A DNA stretch of 11,792 nucleotides from Saccoglossus kowalevskii (Eukaryota > Hemichordata > Enteropneusta > Harrimaniidae): positions 1-11,792 of the forward strand of contig NW_003157925.1 of assembly GCF_000003605.2 (NCBI RefSeq), read 5' to 3'. Of this stretch, positions 1 to 8,856 are shown one piece after another. Each line of letters starts with the position of its first letter. Position 1 is the first letter of the stretch. The notes under the pieces were generated by a model. It did no database searches and was not told the origin of the DNA. It saw only the letters and a list, made by a program, of their open reading frames with translations. A program made the translations under genes and the position numbers.

Positions 1-138
1 TCACGACTTAGGCACCATTGGTATCCCCAGTCTACTCTGTGGAGCTTGACGACTTAGGCACCATTGATATCCCCAGTCTACTATCAAGAGCATGACGACT
101 TAGGCACCATTGATATCCCCAGTCTACTATGTGGAGTG
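1..138. repeat. Three-unit segment shared in part with 10440-10577
   Basis: The first unit carries the GGTATC change at positions 20-25 and CTCTGTGG near its end. The second ends with the rare TATCAAGAG instead of TATGTGGAG. The same rare pair, in the same order, recurs at 10440-10531, and TATCAAGAG is seen nowhere else in the window. This links the left edge of the window to the 10.4-kb region. The third units differ (TGTGGAGTG against TGTAGAGCG), so the shared part is probably only two units. Confidence 0.7.
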
Positions 139-230
139 TTACGACTTAGGCACCATTGATATCCCCAGTCTACTATCTAGAGTGTGACGAATTAGGCACC
201 ATTGATATACCCAGTCTACTATCTAGAGCG

Positions 231-1150
231 TGACGACTTAGGCACCATTGATATCCCCAGTCTACTATGTAGAGCGTGACGACTTAGGCACCATTGATAT
301 CCCCAGTCTATTATGTAGAGCTTGACGACTTAGGCACCATTGATATCCCAAGTCTACTATGTGGACCTTGACGAATAATGCACCATTGATATCCCCAGTC
401 TACTATCTAGAGCGTGACGACTTAGGCACCATTGATATCCCCAGTCTACTATCTAGAGCGTGACGACTTAGGCACCATTGATATCCCCAGTCTACTATGT
501 AGAGCTTGACGACTTAGGCACCATTGATATCCCCAGTCTACAATGTGGAGCTTGACGACTTAGGCACTATTGACATCCCATGTCTACTCTGTGGAGTGTG
601 ACGACTTAGGTTCCATTGATATCCCCAGTCTACTATGTGGAGTGTGACGACTTAGGTACCAATGATATCCCCTGACTACTATGTGGAGCGTGACGACTTA
701 GGCACCATTAACATCCCCAGTCTACTATGTGGAACTTGACGACTTAGGCACCATTGACATCCCCAGTCTACTATGTGTAGTGTGACGACTTAGGTACCAT
801 TGATATCCCCAGTCTACTATGTGGAGCGTGACGACTTAGGCACCATTGACATCGCCAGTCTACTATGTGGAGCGTGACGACTTAGGCACCATTGATATAC
901 CCAGTCTATTATGTGGAGCGTGACGACTTAGGCACCATTGACATCCCCAGTCTACTATGTGGAGCGTGACGACTTAGGCACCATTGATATACCCAGTCTA
1001 CTATGTGGAGCGTAACGACTTAGGCACCATTGACATCCCCAGTCTACTCTGTGGAGCGTGACGACTTAGGTACCATTGATATACCCAGTCTACTATGTGG
1101 AGCGTGACGACTTAGGCACCTTTGACATCCCCAGTCTACTATGTGGAGCG
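231..1150. repeat. 20-unit segment homologous to 4956-5737
   Basis: This 920-bp stretch matches the 782-bp stretch at 4956-5737 by an ordered series of tracers: TATTATGTAGAG (near 310 and 5030), GAATAA (372 and 5097), GGTTCC (609 and 5196), ACCAATGATATCCCCTGAC (near 656 and 5244), TGTGTAGTG (near 775 and 5362), TCTATTATG (near 905 and 5490) and CGTAACGAC (1011 and 5598). The length difference of 138 bp is exactly three units, missing from the second copy between GAATAA and GGTTCC. The part from 599 to 1150 aligns with 5186-5737 without a gap, 552 bp each. Confidence 0.85.
415..1104. repeat. 15-unit segment homologous to 8857-9545
   Basis: The same region has a second relative at 8857-9545, at an offset of 8441 bp for most of its length. 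Shared tracers include the units with TCTACAATG (near 538 and 8979), ACTATTGACATCCCATG (near 567 and 9008), GGTTCC, ACCAATGATATCCCCTGAC and CATTAACATC (near 706 and 9147). The second copy is one base shorter because its first unit has TTAGCACC. Similarity fades at the right end, where CGTAACGAC at 1011 is CGTGACGAC in the other copy. Confidence 0.85.
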
Positions 1151-1334
1151 TGATGACTTAGGCACCATTCATATACACAGTCTACTATGTGGAGCGTGAC
1201 GACTTAGGCACCATTGACATCCCCAGTCAACTATGTGGAGCGTGACGACTTAGGCACCATTGATATACCCAGTCTACTATATGGAGTGTGACGACTTAGG
1301 CACCATTGACATCCCCAGTCTACTATGTGGAGCT
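829..1334. repeat. Alternating 92-bp dimer run (11 units)
   Basis: Eleven successive units alternate between the GACATC form (C at position 22) and the GATATAC form (A at position 25; CATATAC in one unit), so the true period here is 92 bp. The alternation ends at 1335, where two GACATC units stand side by side. Confidence 0.85.
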
Positions 1335-1793
1335 TGACGACTTAGACACCATTGACATCCCCAGTCTACTATGTGGAGTGTGACGACTTAGGTACCATTG
1401 ATATCCCCAGTCTACTATGTGGAGTGTGACGACTTAGGTATCATTGATATCCCCAGTCCACTATGTGGAGCGTGACGACTTAGGCACCATTGACACCCCC
1501 AGTCTACTATGTGGAGCGTGACGACTTAGGCACCATTGATATACCTAGTCTACTATGTGGAGCATGACGACTTATGCACCATTGACATCCCCAGTCTACT
1601 ATGTGGAGCGTGACGACTTAGGCATCTTTGATGTCCCCAGTCTACTATGTGCAGCTTGACCACTTGGGTACCATTGATATCCCCAGTCTACTATCTAGAG
1701 CGTGACGACTTAGGTACCATTGATATCCCCGTCTACTATGTGGAGTGTGACGACTTAGGTACCATTGATATCCCCAGTCTACTATGTGGAGCG
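1013..1793. repeat. 17-unit segment, copy 1 of 3
   Basis: Copy 1 of a segment also found at 3046-3780 and 10624-11634. It begins with the unit CGTAACGAC and ends with the 45-bp unit. Shared markers in order are TGATGAC with ATACACAG, ATGGAGTG, AGACACC, GACACCCCC (near 1493), ATACCTAG, ACTTATGCACC and TTGGGTACC, then the CCCCGTCTAC deletion. It is 781 bp, against 735 and 1011 bp in the others; the differences are -1 and +5 whole units. Confidence 0.85.
1703..1747. repeat. 45-bp unit with one-base deletion (CCCCGTCTAC)
   Basis: The unit lacks the A of CCCCAGTCTAC. The same deletion, on the same GGTACC or GGTGCC background and after a CTAGAG or CTAAAG unit, is found at 3690-3734 and 11544-11588. 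It is a good tracer of shared descent. Confidence 0.9.
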
Positions 1794-2437
1794 TGACGAC
1801 TTATGCACCATTGACATCCCCAGTCTACTATGTGGAGTGTGACGACTTAGGTACCATTGATATTTCCAGTCTACTATGTGGAGCTTGACGACTTAGGCAC
1901 CATTGGTATCCCCAGTCTACTCTGTGGAGCTTGACGACTTAGGCACCATTGATATCCCCAGTCTACTATCTAGAGCGTGACGACTTAGGCACCATTGATA
2001 TCCCCAGTCTACTATGTAGAGCTAGACGATTTAGGCACCATTGATATCCCCAGTCTACTCTGTGGAGCTTGACGACTTAGGCACCATTGATATCCCCAGT
2101 CTACTATCTAGAGCGTGACGACTTAGGCACCATTGATATCCCCAGTCTACTATGTAGAGCTAGACGACTTAGGCACCATTGATATCCCCAGTCTACTATG
2201 TGGAGTGTGACGACTGAGACACCATTGATATCCCCAGTCTACTATCTAGAGTGTGACTACTTAGGCACCATTGATATACCCAGTCTACTATGTAGAGCTT
2301 GACAACTTAGGCACCATTGATAACCCCAGTCTACTATGTGAAGCTTGACGAATTAGGCACCATTGATATCCCCAGTCTACTATCGGGAGCGTGACGATTT
2401 AGGAACCATTGATATCCCCAGTCTACTATCTAGATCG

Positions 2438-2815
2438 TGACGACTTAGGCACCATTGACATCCCCAGTCTACTATGTGGAACTTGACGACTTAGGCACCA
2501 TTGACATCCCCAGTCTACTATGTGGAGTGAGACGACTTAGGTACCATTGATATCCCCAGTCTACTATGCGGAGTGTGACGACTTAGGTACCATTGATATC
2601 CCCAGTCTACTATGTGGAGCGTGACGACTTAGGCACCATTGATATCCCCAGTCTACTATGTGGAGCTGAGCTTGACGACTTAGGTACCATTGATATCCCC
2701 AGTCTACTATGTGGAGCTGAGCTTGACGACTTAGGCACCATTGATATTTCCAGTCTACTATGTGGAGCTTGACGACTTAGGCACCATTGGTATCCCCAGT
2801 CTACTCTGTGGAGCT
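2438..2815. repeat. 378-bp eight-unit higher-order block, copy A
   Basis: Unit order: GACATC unit ending GGAACT; GACATC unit ending GGAGTG; unit beginning AGACGAC with GGTACC and ending GCGGAGTG; GGTACC unit; 51-bp GGCACC unit; 51-bp GGTACC unit; GATATTTCC unit; GGTATC unit with CTCTGTGG. Two other full copies, 6906-7283 and 9639-10016, have the same length and order. By eye this copy differs from them at one and two positions respectively. Confidence 0.92.
2622..2723. repeat. Pair of 51-bp units (GAGCT duplicated)
   Basis: Two adjacent units carry a five-base duplication, giving GAGCTGAGCTTGAC in place of GAGCTTGAC. The unit becomes 51 bp, a multiple of three. The first has GGCACC and the second GGTACC. 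The following unit has GATATTTCC, as after most other pairs. Confidence 0.95.
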
Positions 2816-2953
2816 TGACGACTTAGGCACCATTGATATCCCCAGTCTACTATCTAGAGCGTGACGACTTAGGCACCATTGACATCCCCAGTCTACTATG
2901 CGGAACTTGACGACTTAGGCACCATTGACATCCCCAGTCTACTATGTGGAGCG

Positions 2954-3367
2954 TGACGACTTAGGCACCATTGACATCCCCAGTCTACTATGTGGAGCGT
3001 GACGACTTAGGCACCATTGATATACCCAGTCTACTATGTGGAGCGTAACGACTTAGGCACCATTGACATCCCCAGTCTACTCTGTGGAGCGTGACGACTT
3101 AGGTACCATTGATATACCCAGTCTACTATGTGGAGCGTGACGACTTAGGCACCATTGACATCCCCAGTCTACTATGTGGAGCTTGATGACTTAGGCACCA
3201 TTGATATACACAGTCTACTATGTGGAGCGTGACGACATAGGCACCATTGACATCCCCAGTCTACTATGTGGAGCGTGACGACTTAGGCACCATTGATATA
3301 CCCAGTCTACTATATGGAGTGTGACGACTTAGGCACCATTGACATCCCCAGTCTACTATGTGGAGCT
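2954..3367. repeat. Alternating 92-bp dimer run (9 units)
   Basis: GACATC and GATATAC forms alternate strictly over nine units, in the same phase as 829-1334. The run begins and ends next to doubled GACATC units. Confidence 0.85.
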
Positions 3368-3780
3368 TGACGACTTAGACACCATTGACATCCCCAGTCT
3401 ACTATGTGGAGTGTGACGACTTAGGTACCATTGATATCCCCAGTCTACTATGTGGAGTGTGACGACTTAGGTACCATTGATATCCCCAGTCTACTATGTG
3501 GAGCGTGACGACTTAGGCACCATTGACACCCCCAGTCTACTATGTGGAGCGTGACGACTTAGGCACCATTGATATACCTAGTCTACTATGTGGAGCATGA
3601 CGACTTATGCACCATTGACATCCCCAGTCTACTATGTGGAGCGTGACGACTTGGGTACCATTGATATCCCCAGTCTACTATCTAAAGCGTGACGACTTAG
3701 GTACCATTGATATCCCCGTCTACTATGTGGAGTGTGACGACTTAGGTACCATTGATATCCCCAGTCTACTATGTGGAGCG
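3046..3780. repeat. 16-unit segment, copy 2 of 3
   Basis: This copy of the 1013-1793 segment is shorter by exactly 46 bp. It keeps CGTAACGAC, ATACACAG, ATGGAGTG, AGACACC, GACACCCCC, ATACCTAG, TTATGCACC, TTGGGTACC and the CCCCGTCTAC unit. The missing unit is the one with GCATCTTTGATG and TGTGCAGCTT (near 1622-1656 in copy 1). It carries CGACATAGG at about 3233, shared with the 5783-5829 unit. Confidence 0.85.
3690..3734. repeat. 45-bp unit with one-base deletion
   Basis: Same loss of A in CCCCAGTC as at 1703-1747. The preceding unit ends in the rare CTAAAGCG. Confidence 0.9.
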
Positions 3781-3964
3781 TGACGACTTATGCACCATTG
3801 ACATCCCCAGTCTACTATGTGGAGCGTGACGACTTAGGCACCATTGATATACCTAGTCTTCCATGTGGATCGTGACGACTTATGCACCATTGACATCCCC
3901 AGTCTACTATGTGGAGCGTGACGACTTAGGCACCATTGATATCCCCAGTCTACTATCTAGAGTG

Positions 3965-4066
3965 TGACGACTTAGGCACCATTGATATCCCCAGTCTACT
4001 ATGTGGAGCTGAGCTTGACGACTTAGGTACCATTGATATCCCCAGTCTACTATGTGGAGCTGAGCT
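3965..4066. repeat. Pair of 51-bp units
   Basis: Two GAGCTGAGCTT units, GGCACC then GGTACC, followed by an altered tracer unit (CATAGATATTTCTAG at 4084-4098) and then a GGTATC unit. The leading part of the 378-bp block is absent here, so this is the back half of that block joined to a different left partner. Confidence 0.9.
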
Positions 4067-4388
4067 TGACGACTTAGGCACCATAGATATTTCTAGTCTA
4101 CTATGTGGAGCTTGACGACTTAGGCACCATTGGTATCCCCAGTCTACTCTGTGGAGCTTGACGACTTAGGCACCATTGATATCCCCAGTCTACTATCTAG
4201 AGCGTGACGACTTAGGCACCATTGATATCCCCAGTCTACTATGTAGAGCTAGACGACTTAGGCACCATTGATATCCCCAGTCTATTATGTAGAGCTTGAC
4301 GACTTAGGCACCATTGATATCCCCAGTCTACTATGTGGAGCTTGACGACTTAGGCACCATTGGTATCCCCAGTCTACTCTGTGGAGCT

Positions 4389-4449
4389 TGACGACGTAGG
4401 CACCATTGATATCCCCAGCATTGATATACCCAGTCTACTATGTAGAGCT
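4389..4449. repeat. 61-bp junction: unit with 31-bp internal loss
   Basis: One unit runs as far as CCCCAG (about 4418) and is followed directly by CATTGATATACCCAG. Two units occupy 61 bp instead of 92, a loss of 31 bp. This is the only large out-of-register event found. The unit also carries the unusual GACGACGTAGG. Confidence 0.9.
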
Positions 4450-4495
4450 TGACGACTTAGGCACTATTGATATCCCCAGTCTACTATGTGGAGCT

Positions 4496-5093
4496 TGACG
4501 AATTAGACACCATTGATATTCCCAGTCTACTATCTAGAGCGTGACGACTTAGGCACCATTGATATACCCAGTCTACTATGTAGAGCTTGACGACTTAGGC
4601 ACCATTGACATCCCCAGTCTACTATGTAGAGCTTGACGACTTAGGCACCATTGATATCCCCAGTCTACTATGTAGAGCGTGACGACTTAGGCACCATTGA
4701 TATCCCCAGTCTATTATGTAGAGCTTGACGACTTAGGCACCATTGATATCCCCAGTCTCCTATGTGGAGCTTGACGAATTAGGCACCATTGATATTCCCA
4801 GTCTACTATCTAGAGCGTGACGACTTAGGCACCATTGATATACCCAGTCTACTATGTAGAGCTTGACGACTTAGGCACCATTGACATCCCCAGTCTACTA
4901 TGTAGAGCTTGACGACTTAGGCACCATTGATATCCCCAGTCTACTATGTAGAGCGTGACGACTTAGGCACCATTGATATCCCCAGTCTATTATGTAGAGC
5001 GTGACGACTTAGGCACCATTGATATCCCCAGTCTATTATGTAGAGCTTGACGACTTAGGCACCATTGATATCCCCAGTCTACTATGTGGAGCT
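4496..5093. repeat. Tandem duplication of a 6-unit (276 bp) block, second copy 7 units
   Basis: Units 4496-4771 and 4772-5093 are successive copies of one block. Each begins with GAATTA and GATATTCCC plus CTAGAGCG, then a GATATAC unit ending GTAGAGCT, a GACATC unit ending GTAGAGCT, a GATATC unit ending GTAGAGCG, a TATTATG unit and a GTGGAGCT unit. The GATATTCCC tracers at 4515 and 4791 are exactly 276 bp apart. The second copy has the TATTATGTAGAG unit twice, so it is 322 bp. Confidence 0.9.
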
Positions 5094-5737
5094 TGACGAA
5101 TAAGGCACCATTGATATCCCCAGTCTACTATCTAGAGCGTGACGACTTAGGCACCATTGACATCCCCAGTCTACTCTGTGGAGTGTGACGACTTAGGTTC
5201 CATTGATATCCCCAGTCTACTATGTGGAGTGTGACGACTTAGGTACCAATGATATCCCCTGACTACTATGTGGAGCGTGACGACTTAGGCACCATTGACA
5301 TCCCCAGTCTACTATGTGGAACTTGACGACTTAGGCACCATTGACATCCCCAGTCTACTATGTGTAGTGTGACGACTTAGGTACCATTGATATCCCCAGT
5401 CTACTATGTGGAGCGTGACGACTTAGGCACCATTGACATCCCCAGTCTACTATGTGGAGCGTGACGACTTAGGCACCATTGATATACCCAGTCTATTATG
5501 TGGAGCGTGACGACTTAGGCACCATTGACATCCCCAGTCTACTATGTGGAGCGTGACGACTTAGGCACCATTGATATACCCAGTCTACTATGTGGAGCGT
5601 AACGACTTAGGCACCATTGACATCCCCAGTCTACTATGTGGAGCGTGACGACTTAGGTACCATTGATATACCCAGTCTACTATGTGGAGCGTGACGACTT
5701 AGGCACCATTGATATCCCCAGTCTTCTATGTGGAGCG
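4956..5737. repeat. 17-unit segment homologous to 231-1150
   Basis: Counterpart of 231-1150 with three units missing. Its junction unit at 5140-5185 combines a CTAGAG left neighbour with a CTCTGTGGAGTG right end, which places the loss between GAATAA (5097) and GGTTCC (5196). Its left end overlaps the heptamer copy of the 4496-5093 duplication. Confidence 0.85.
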
Positions 5738-5829
5738 TGATGACTTAGCACCATTGATATACACAGTCTACTATGTGGAGCGTGACGACATAGGCACCAT
5801 TGACATCCCCAGTCTACTATGTGGAAGCG
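5416..5829. repeat. Alternating 92-bp dimer run (9 units, one off-type)
   Basis: GACATC and GATATAC units alternate except at 5692, where GATATC replaces GACATC. The last units contain small indels: TTAGCACC at about 5746 (minus one base), giving a 45-bp unit at 5738-5782, and GGAAGCG at about 5823 (plus one), giving a 47-bp unit at 5783-5829. Confidence 0.8.
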
Positions 5830-5877
5830 TGACGACTTAGCACCATTGATATCCCCAGTCTACTATGTGAGCTGAGC
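5830..5877. repeat. Degraded 51-bp-type unit (48 bp)
   Basis: The unit carries the GAGCTGAGCT duplication but has lost bases on each side (TGTGAGCTGAGCTGACGAC) and has TTAGCACC, giving 48 bp. It stands alone and is followed by a GACATC unit and then a GGTATC unit with the normal CTATGTGG end. Confidence 0.85.
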
Positions 5878-6154
5878 TGACGACTTAGGCACCATTGACA
5901 TCCCCAGTCTACTATGTGGAGCTTGACGACTTAGGCACCATTGGTATCCCCAGTCTACTATGTGGAGCTTGACGACTTAGGCACCATTGATATCCCCAGT
6001 CTACTATCTAGAGCGTGACGACTTAGGCACCATTGATATCCCCAGTCTACTATGTGAAGCTTGACGAATTAGGCACCATTGATATCCCCAGTCTACTATC
6101 TGGAGCGTGACGATTTAGGAACCATTGATATCCCCCAGTCTACTATCTAGAGCG

Positions 6155-6537
6155 TGACGACTTAGGCACCATTGACATCCCCAGTATACTATGTGGAACT
6201 TGACGACTTAGGCACCATTGACATCCCCAGTCTACTATGTGGAGTGAGACGACTTAGGTACCATTGATATCCCCAGTCTACTATGCGGAGTGTGACGACT
6301 TAGGTACCATTGATATCCCCAGTCTACTATGTGGAGCGTGACGACTTAGGCACCATTGATATCCCCAGTCTACTATGTGGAGCTGAGCTTGACGACTTAG
6401 GTACCATTGATATCCCCAGTCTACTATGTGGAGCTGAGCTTAACGACTTAGGTACCATTGATATCCCCAGTCTACTATGTGGAGCTGAGCTTGACGACTT
6501 AGGCACCATTGATATTTCCAGTCTACTATGTGGAGCT
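6155..6537. repeat. Higher-order block, variant copy with three 51-bp units
   Basis: Same unit order as the 378-bp block up to the 51-bp units, but three of these occur in a row (6339-6491), the third beginning TAACGAC. GATATTTCC follows, and the GGTATC unit is missing; the next unit begins AGACGAC. It shares the AGTATAC change (near 6182) with the copy at 6906, the closest sign of recent common origin. Confidence 0.88.
6339..6491. repeat. Three consecutive 51-bp units
   Basis: This is the only run of three GAGCTGAGCTT units. Because 51 is 17 codons, one forward frame stays open through the run and a reverse frame does likewise. The forward frame, 6310-6558, starts at a TTG and encodes a 17-residue repeat containing DDLGTIDIPSLLCGAEL. 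It has no ribosome-binding context, no conserved start and no counterpart elsewhere, so it is treated as a by-product of the repeat length. Confidence 0.92.
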
Positions 6538-6905
6538 AGACGACTTAGGCACCATTGATATCCCCAGTCTACTATCTAGAGCGTGTCGACTTAGGCACCA
6601 TTGATATCCCCAGTCTACTATGTAGAGCTAGACGACTTAGGCACCATTGATATCCCCAGTCTACTATGTGGAGTGTGACGACTGAGACACCATTGATATC
6701 CCCAGTCTACTATCTAGAGTGTGACTACTTAGGCACCATTGATATACCCAGTCTACTATGTAGAGCTTGACAACTTAGGCACCATTGATATCCCCAGTCT
6801 ACTATGTGAAGCTTGACGAATTAGGCACCATTGATATCCCCAGTCTACTATCTGGAGCGTGACGATTTAGGAACCATTGATATCCCCAGTCTACTATCTA
6901 GAGCG

Positions 6906-7283
6906 TGACGACTTAGGCACCATTGACATCCCCAGTATACTATGTGGAACTTGACGACTTAGGCACCATTGACATCCCCAGTCTACTATGTGGAGTGAGA
7001 CGACTTAGGTACCATTGATATCCCCAGTCTACTATGCGGAGTGTGACGACTTAGGTACCATTGATATCCCCAGTCTACTATGTGGAGCGTGACGACTTAG
7101 GCACCATTGATATCCCCAGTCTACTATGTGGAGCTGAGCTTGACGACTTAGGTACCATTGATATCCCCAGTCTACTATGTGGAGCTGAGCTTGACGACTT
7201 AGGCACCATTGATATTTCCAGTCTACTATGTGGAGCTTGACGACTTAGGCACCATTGGTATCCCCAGTCTACTCTGTGGAGCT
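6906..7283. repeat. 378-bp eight-unit higher-order block, copy B
   Basis: Same order and length as 2438-2815. The only difference seen is AGTATAC for AGTCTAC in the first unit. Confidence 0.92.
7090..7191. repeat. Pair of 51-bp units
   Basis: GGCACC unit then GGTACC unit, both with GAGCTGAGCTT, followed by GATATTTCC. Identical in arrangement to 2622-2723. Confidence 0.95.
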
Positions 7284-7466
7284 TGACGACTTAGGCACCA
7301 TTGATATCCCCAGTCTACTATGTAGAGCTTGACGACTTAGGCACCATTGATATCCCCAGTCTACTATCTAGAGCGTGACGACTTAGGCACCATGACATCC
7401 CCAGTCTACTATGCGGAACTTGACGACTTAGGCACCATTGACATCCCCAGTCTACTATGTGGAGCG

Positions 7467-7650
7467 TGACGACTTAGGCACCATTGACATCCCCAGTCTA
7501 CTATGTGGAGCGTGACGACTTAGGCACCATTGATATACCCAGTCTACTATGTGGAGCGTAACGACTTAGGCACCATTGACATCCCCAGTCTACTCTGTGG
7601 AGCGTGACGACTTAGGTACCATTGATATACCCAGTCTACTATGTGGAGCG
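7467..7650. repeat. Short alternating dimer run (4 units)
   Basis: GACATC, GATATAC, GACATC, GATATAC, including a CGTAACGAC unit at 7557. The run then breaks into a GATATC unit ending CTGGAGCG and a GATTTAGGAACC unit at 7697 that belong to a different block. Confidence 0.8.
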
Positions 7651-8299
7651 TGACGACTTAGGCACCATTGATATCCCCAGTCTACTATCTGGAGCGTGAC
7701 GATTTAGGAACCATTGATATCCCCTGTCTACTATGTGGAGTGTGACGACTTAGGTACCATTGATATCCCCAGTCTACTATGTGGAGAGTGACGACTTAGG
7801 CACCATTGACATCCCCAGTCTACTATGTGGAGCGTGACGACTTAGGCACCATTGATATCCCCAGTCTACTATGTGCAGCTTGACGACTTAGGCACCATTG
7901 ATATCCCCAGTCTACTATCTAGAGCGTGACGACTTAGGCACCATTGATATCCCCAGTCTACTATGTGGAGCTGAGCTTAACGACTTAGGTACCATTGATA
8001 TTTCCAGTCTACTATGTGGAGCTTGACGACTTAGGCACCATTGATATACCTAGTCTACTATGTGGAGCGTGACGACTTATGCACCATTGACATCCCCAGT
8101 CTACTATGTAGAGCTTGACGACTTAGGCACCATTGATATCCCCTGTCTACTATGTAGAGCTTGACGACTTAGGCACCATTAATATCCCCAGTCTACAATG
8201 TGGAGCTTGACGACTTAGGCACCATTGACATCCCCAGCCTACTATGTGGAGTGTGACGACTTAGGTACCATTGATATCCCCAGTCTACTATGTGGAGCG
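7651..8299. repeat. Mosaic stretch of isolated tracer units
   Basis: Tracers from several blocks stand here without their usual neighbours: GATTTAGGAACC (7701), GTGCAGCTT (about 7874), one 51-bp unit (7927-7977), GATATTTCC (7997) not followed by GGTATC, ATACCTAG (about 8046), TTATGCACC (about 8078), CCCCTGTCTAC (about 8141) and TACAATG (about 8195). The pattern suggests repeated exchange between blocks. No non-repeat sequence is present. Confidence 0.75.
7927..7977. repeat. Single 51-bp unit
   Basis: A lone GAGCTGAGCTT unit, followed by a TAACGAC unit with GGTACC and GATATTTCC. The TAACGAC start matches the third unit of the triple run near 6441. Confidence 0.9.
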
Positions 8300-8580
8300 T
8301 GACGACTTAGGCACCATTGACATCCCCAGTCTACTATGTGGAACTTGACGACTTAGGCACCATTGACATCCCCAGTCTACTATGTGGAGTGAGACGACTT
8401 AGGTACCATTGATATCCCCAGTCTACTATGCGGAGTGTGACGACTTAGGTACCATTGATATCCCCAGTCTACTATGTGGAGCGTGACGACTTAGGCACCA
8501 TTGATATCCCCAGTCTACTATGTGGAGCTGAGCTTGACGACTTAGGTACCATTGATATCCCCAGTCTACTATGTGGAGCG
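8300..8580. repeat. Higher-order block, truncated copy
   Basis: Begins like the 378-bp block (GGAACT, TGAGACGAC, GCGGAG, GGTACC) but has only one 51-bp unit (8484-8534) and one following GGTACC unit. It is then followed at 8581-8718 by a second start of the same block (GACATC, GGAACT, TGAGACGAC) that passes directly into a GGTATC unit. Confidence 0.85.
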
Positions 8581-8856
8581 TGACGACTTAGGCACCATTG
8601 ACATCCCCAGTCTACTATGTGGAACTTGACGACTTAGGCACCATTGACATCCCCAGTCTACTATGTGGAGTGAGACGACTTAGGCACCATTGGTATCCCC
8701 AGTCTACTCTGTGGAGCTTGACGACTTAGGCACCATTGATATCCCCAGTCTACTATCTAGAGCGTGACGACTTACGCACCATTGATATCCCCAGTCTACT
8801 ATGTAGAGCTAGACGACTTAGGCACCATTGATATCCTCAGTCTGCTATGTGGAGTG

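Larger units (their letters stand above)
2070..3137. repeat. Long segmental copy paired with 6538-7650
   Basis: Positions 2070-2815 (746 bp, 16 units) align with 6538-7283 without a gap, and I count six differences by eye. Shared oddities include GACTGAGACACC, GACTACTTA, GACAACTTA, TGTGAAGCTT, GAATTA, GATTTAGGAACC, TGAGACGAC, ATGCGGAG, two 51-bp units, GATATTTCC and GGTATC. The similarity continues to 3137 against 7650, with one extra unit and one lost base in the second copy (1068 against 1113 bp). Confidence 0.92.
6538..7650. repeat. Long segmental copy paired with 2070-3137
   Basis: Copy at an offset of 4468 bp from 2070-3137. Six differences were counted over the first 746 bp: the base at 6538, GTCGAC at 6586, and single changes at the counterparts of 2323 (TAACC), 2385 (CGGG), 2436 (GATCG) and 2468 (AGTCTAC here AGTATAC). 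After 7283 it has one additional unit ending GTAGAGCT and a one-base loss in CACCATGACATC, then stays in step until a new partner takes over at about 7651. Confidence 0.92.

Noticed and set aside
601-620. Pol III B-box-like GGTTCC motif at 609, 5196 and 9050
   Set aside because: It matches only the first few bases of the B-box consensus and is a single-base variant of the GGTACC or GGCACC unit; no A box, tRNA fold or T-run terminator is nearby.
6327-6509. 60-residue reverse-strand open frame (MVPKSSSS type repeat)
   Set aside because: It is the mirror effect of the same three 51-bp units and has no independent support.
6310-6558. 82-residue open frame with four 17-residue repeats as a gene
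   Set aside because: It begins at a TTG inside a unit, is made wholly of satellite sequence, exists only because three 51-bp units adjoin, and closes as soon as 46-bp units resume. No start context or conservation is visible.
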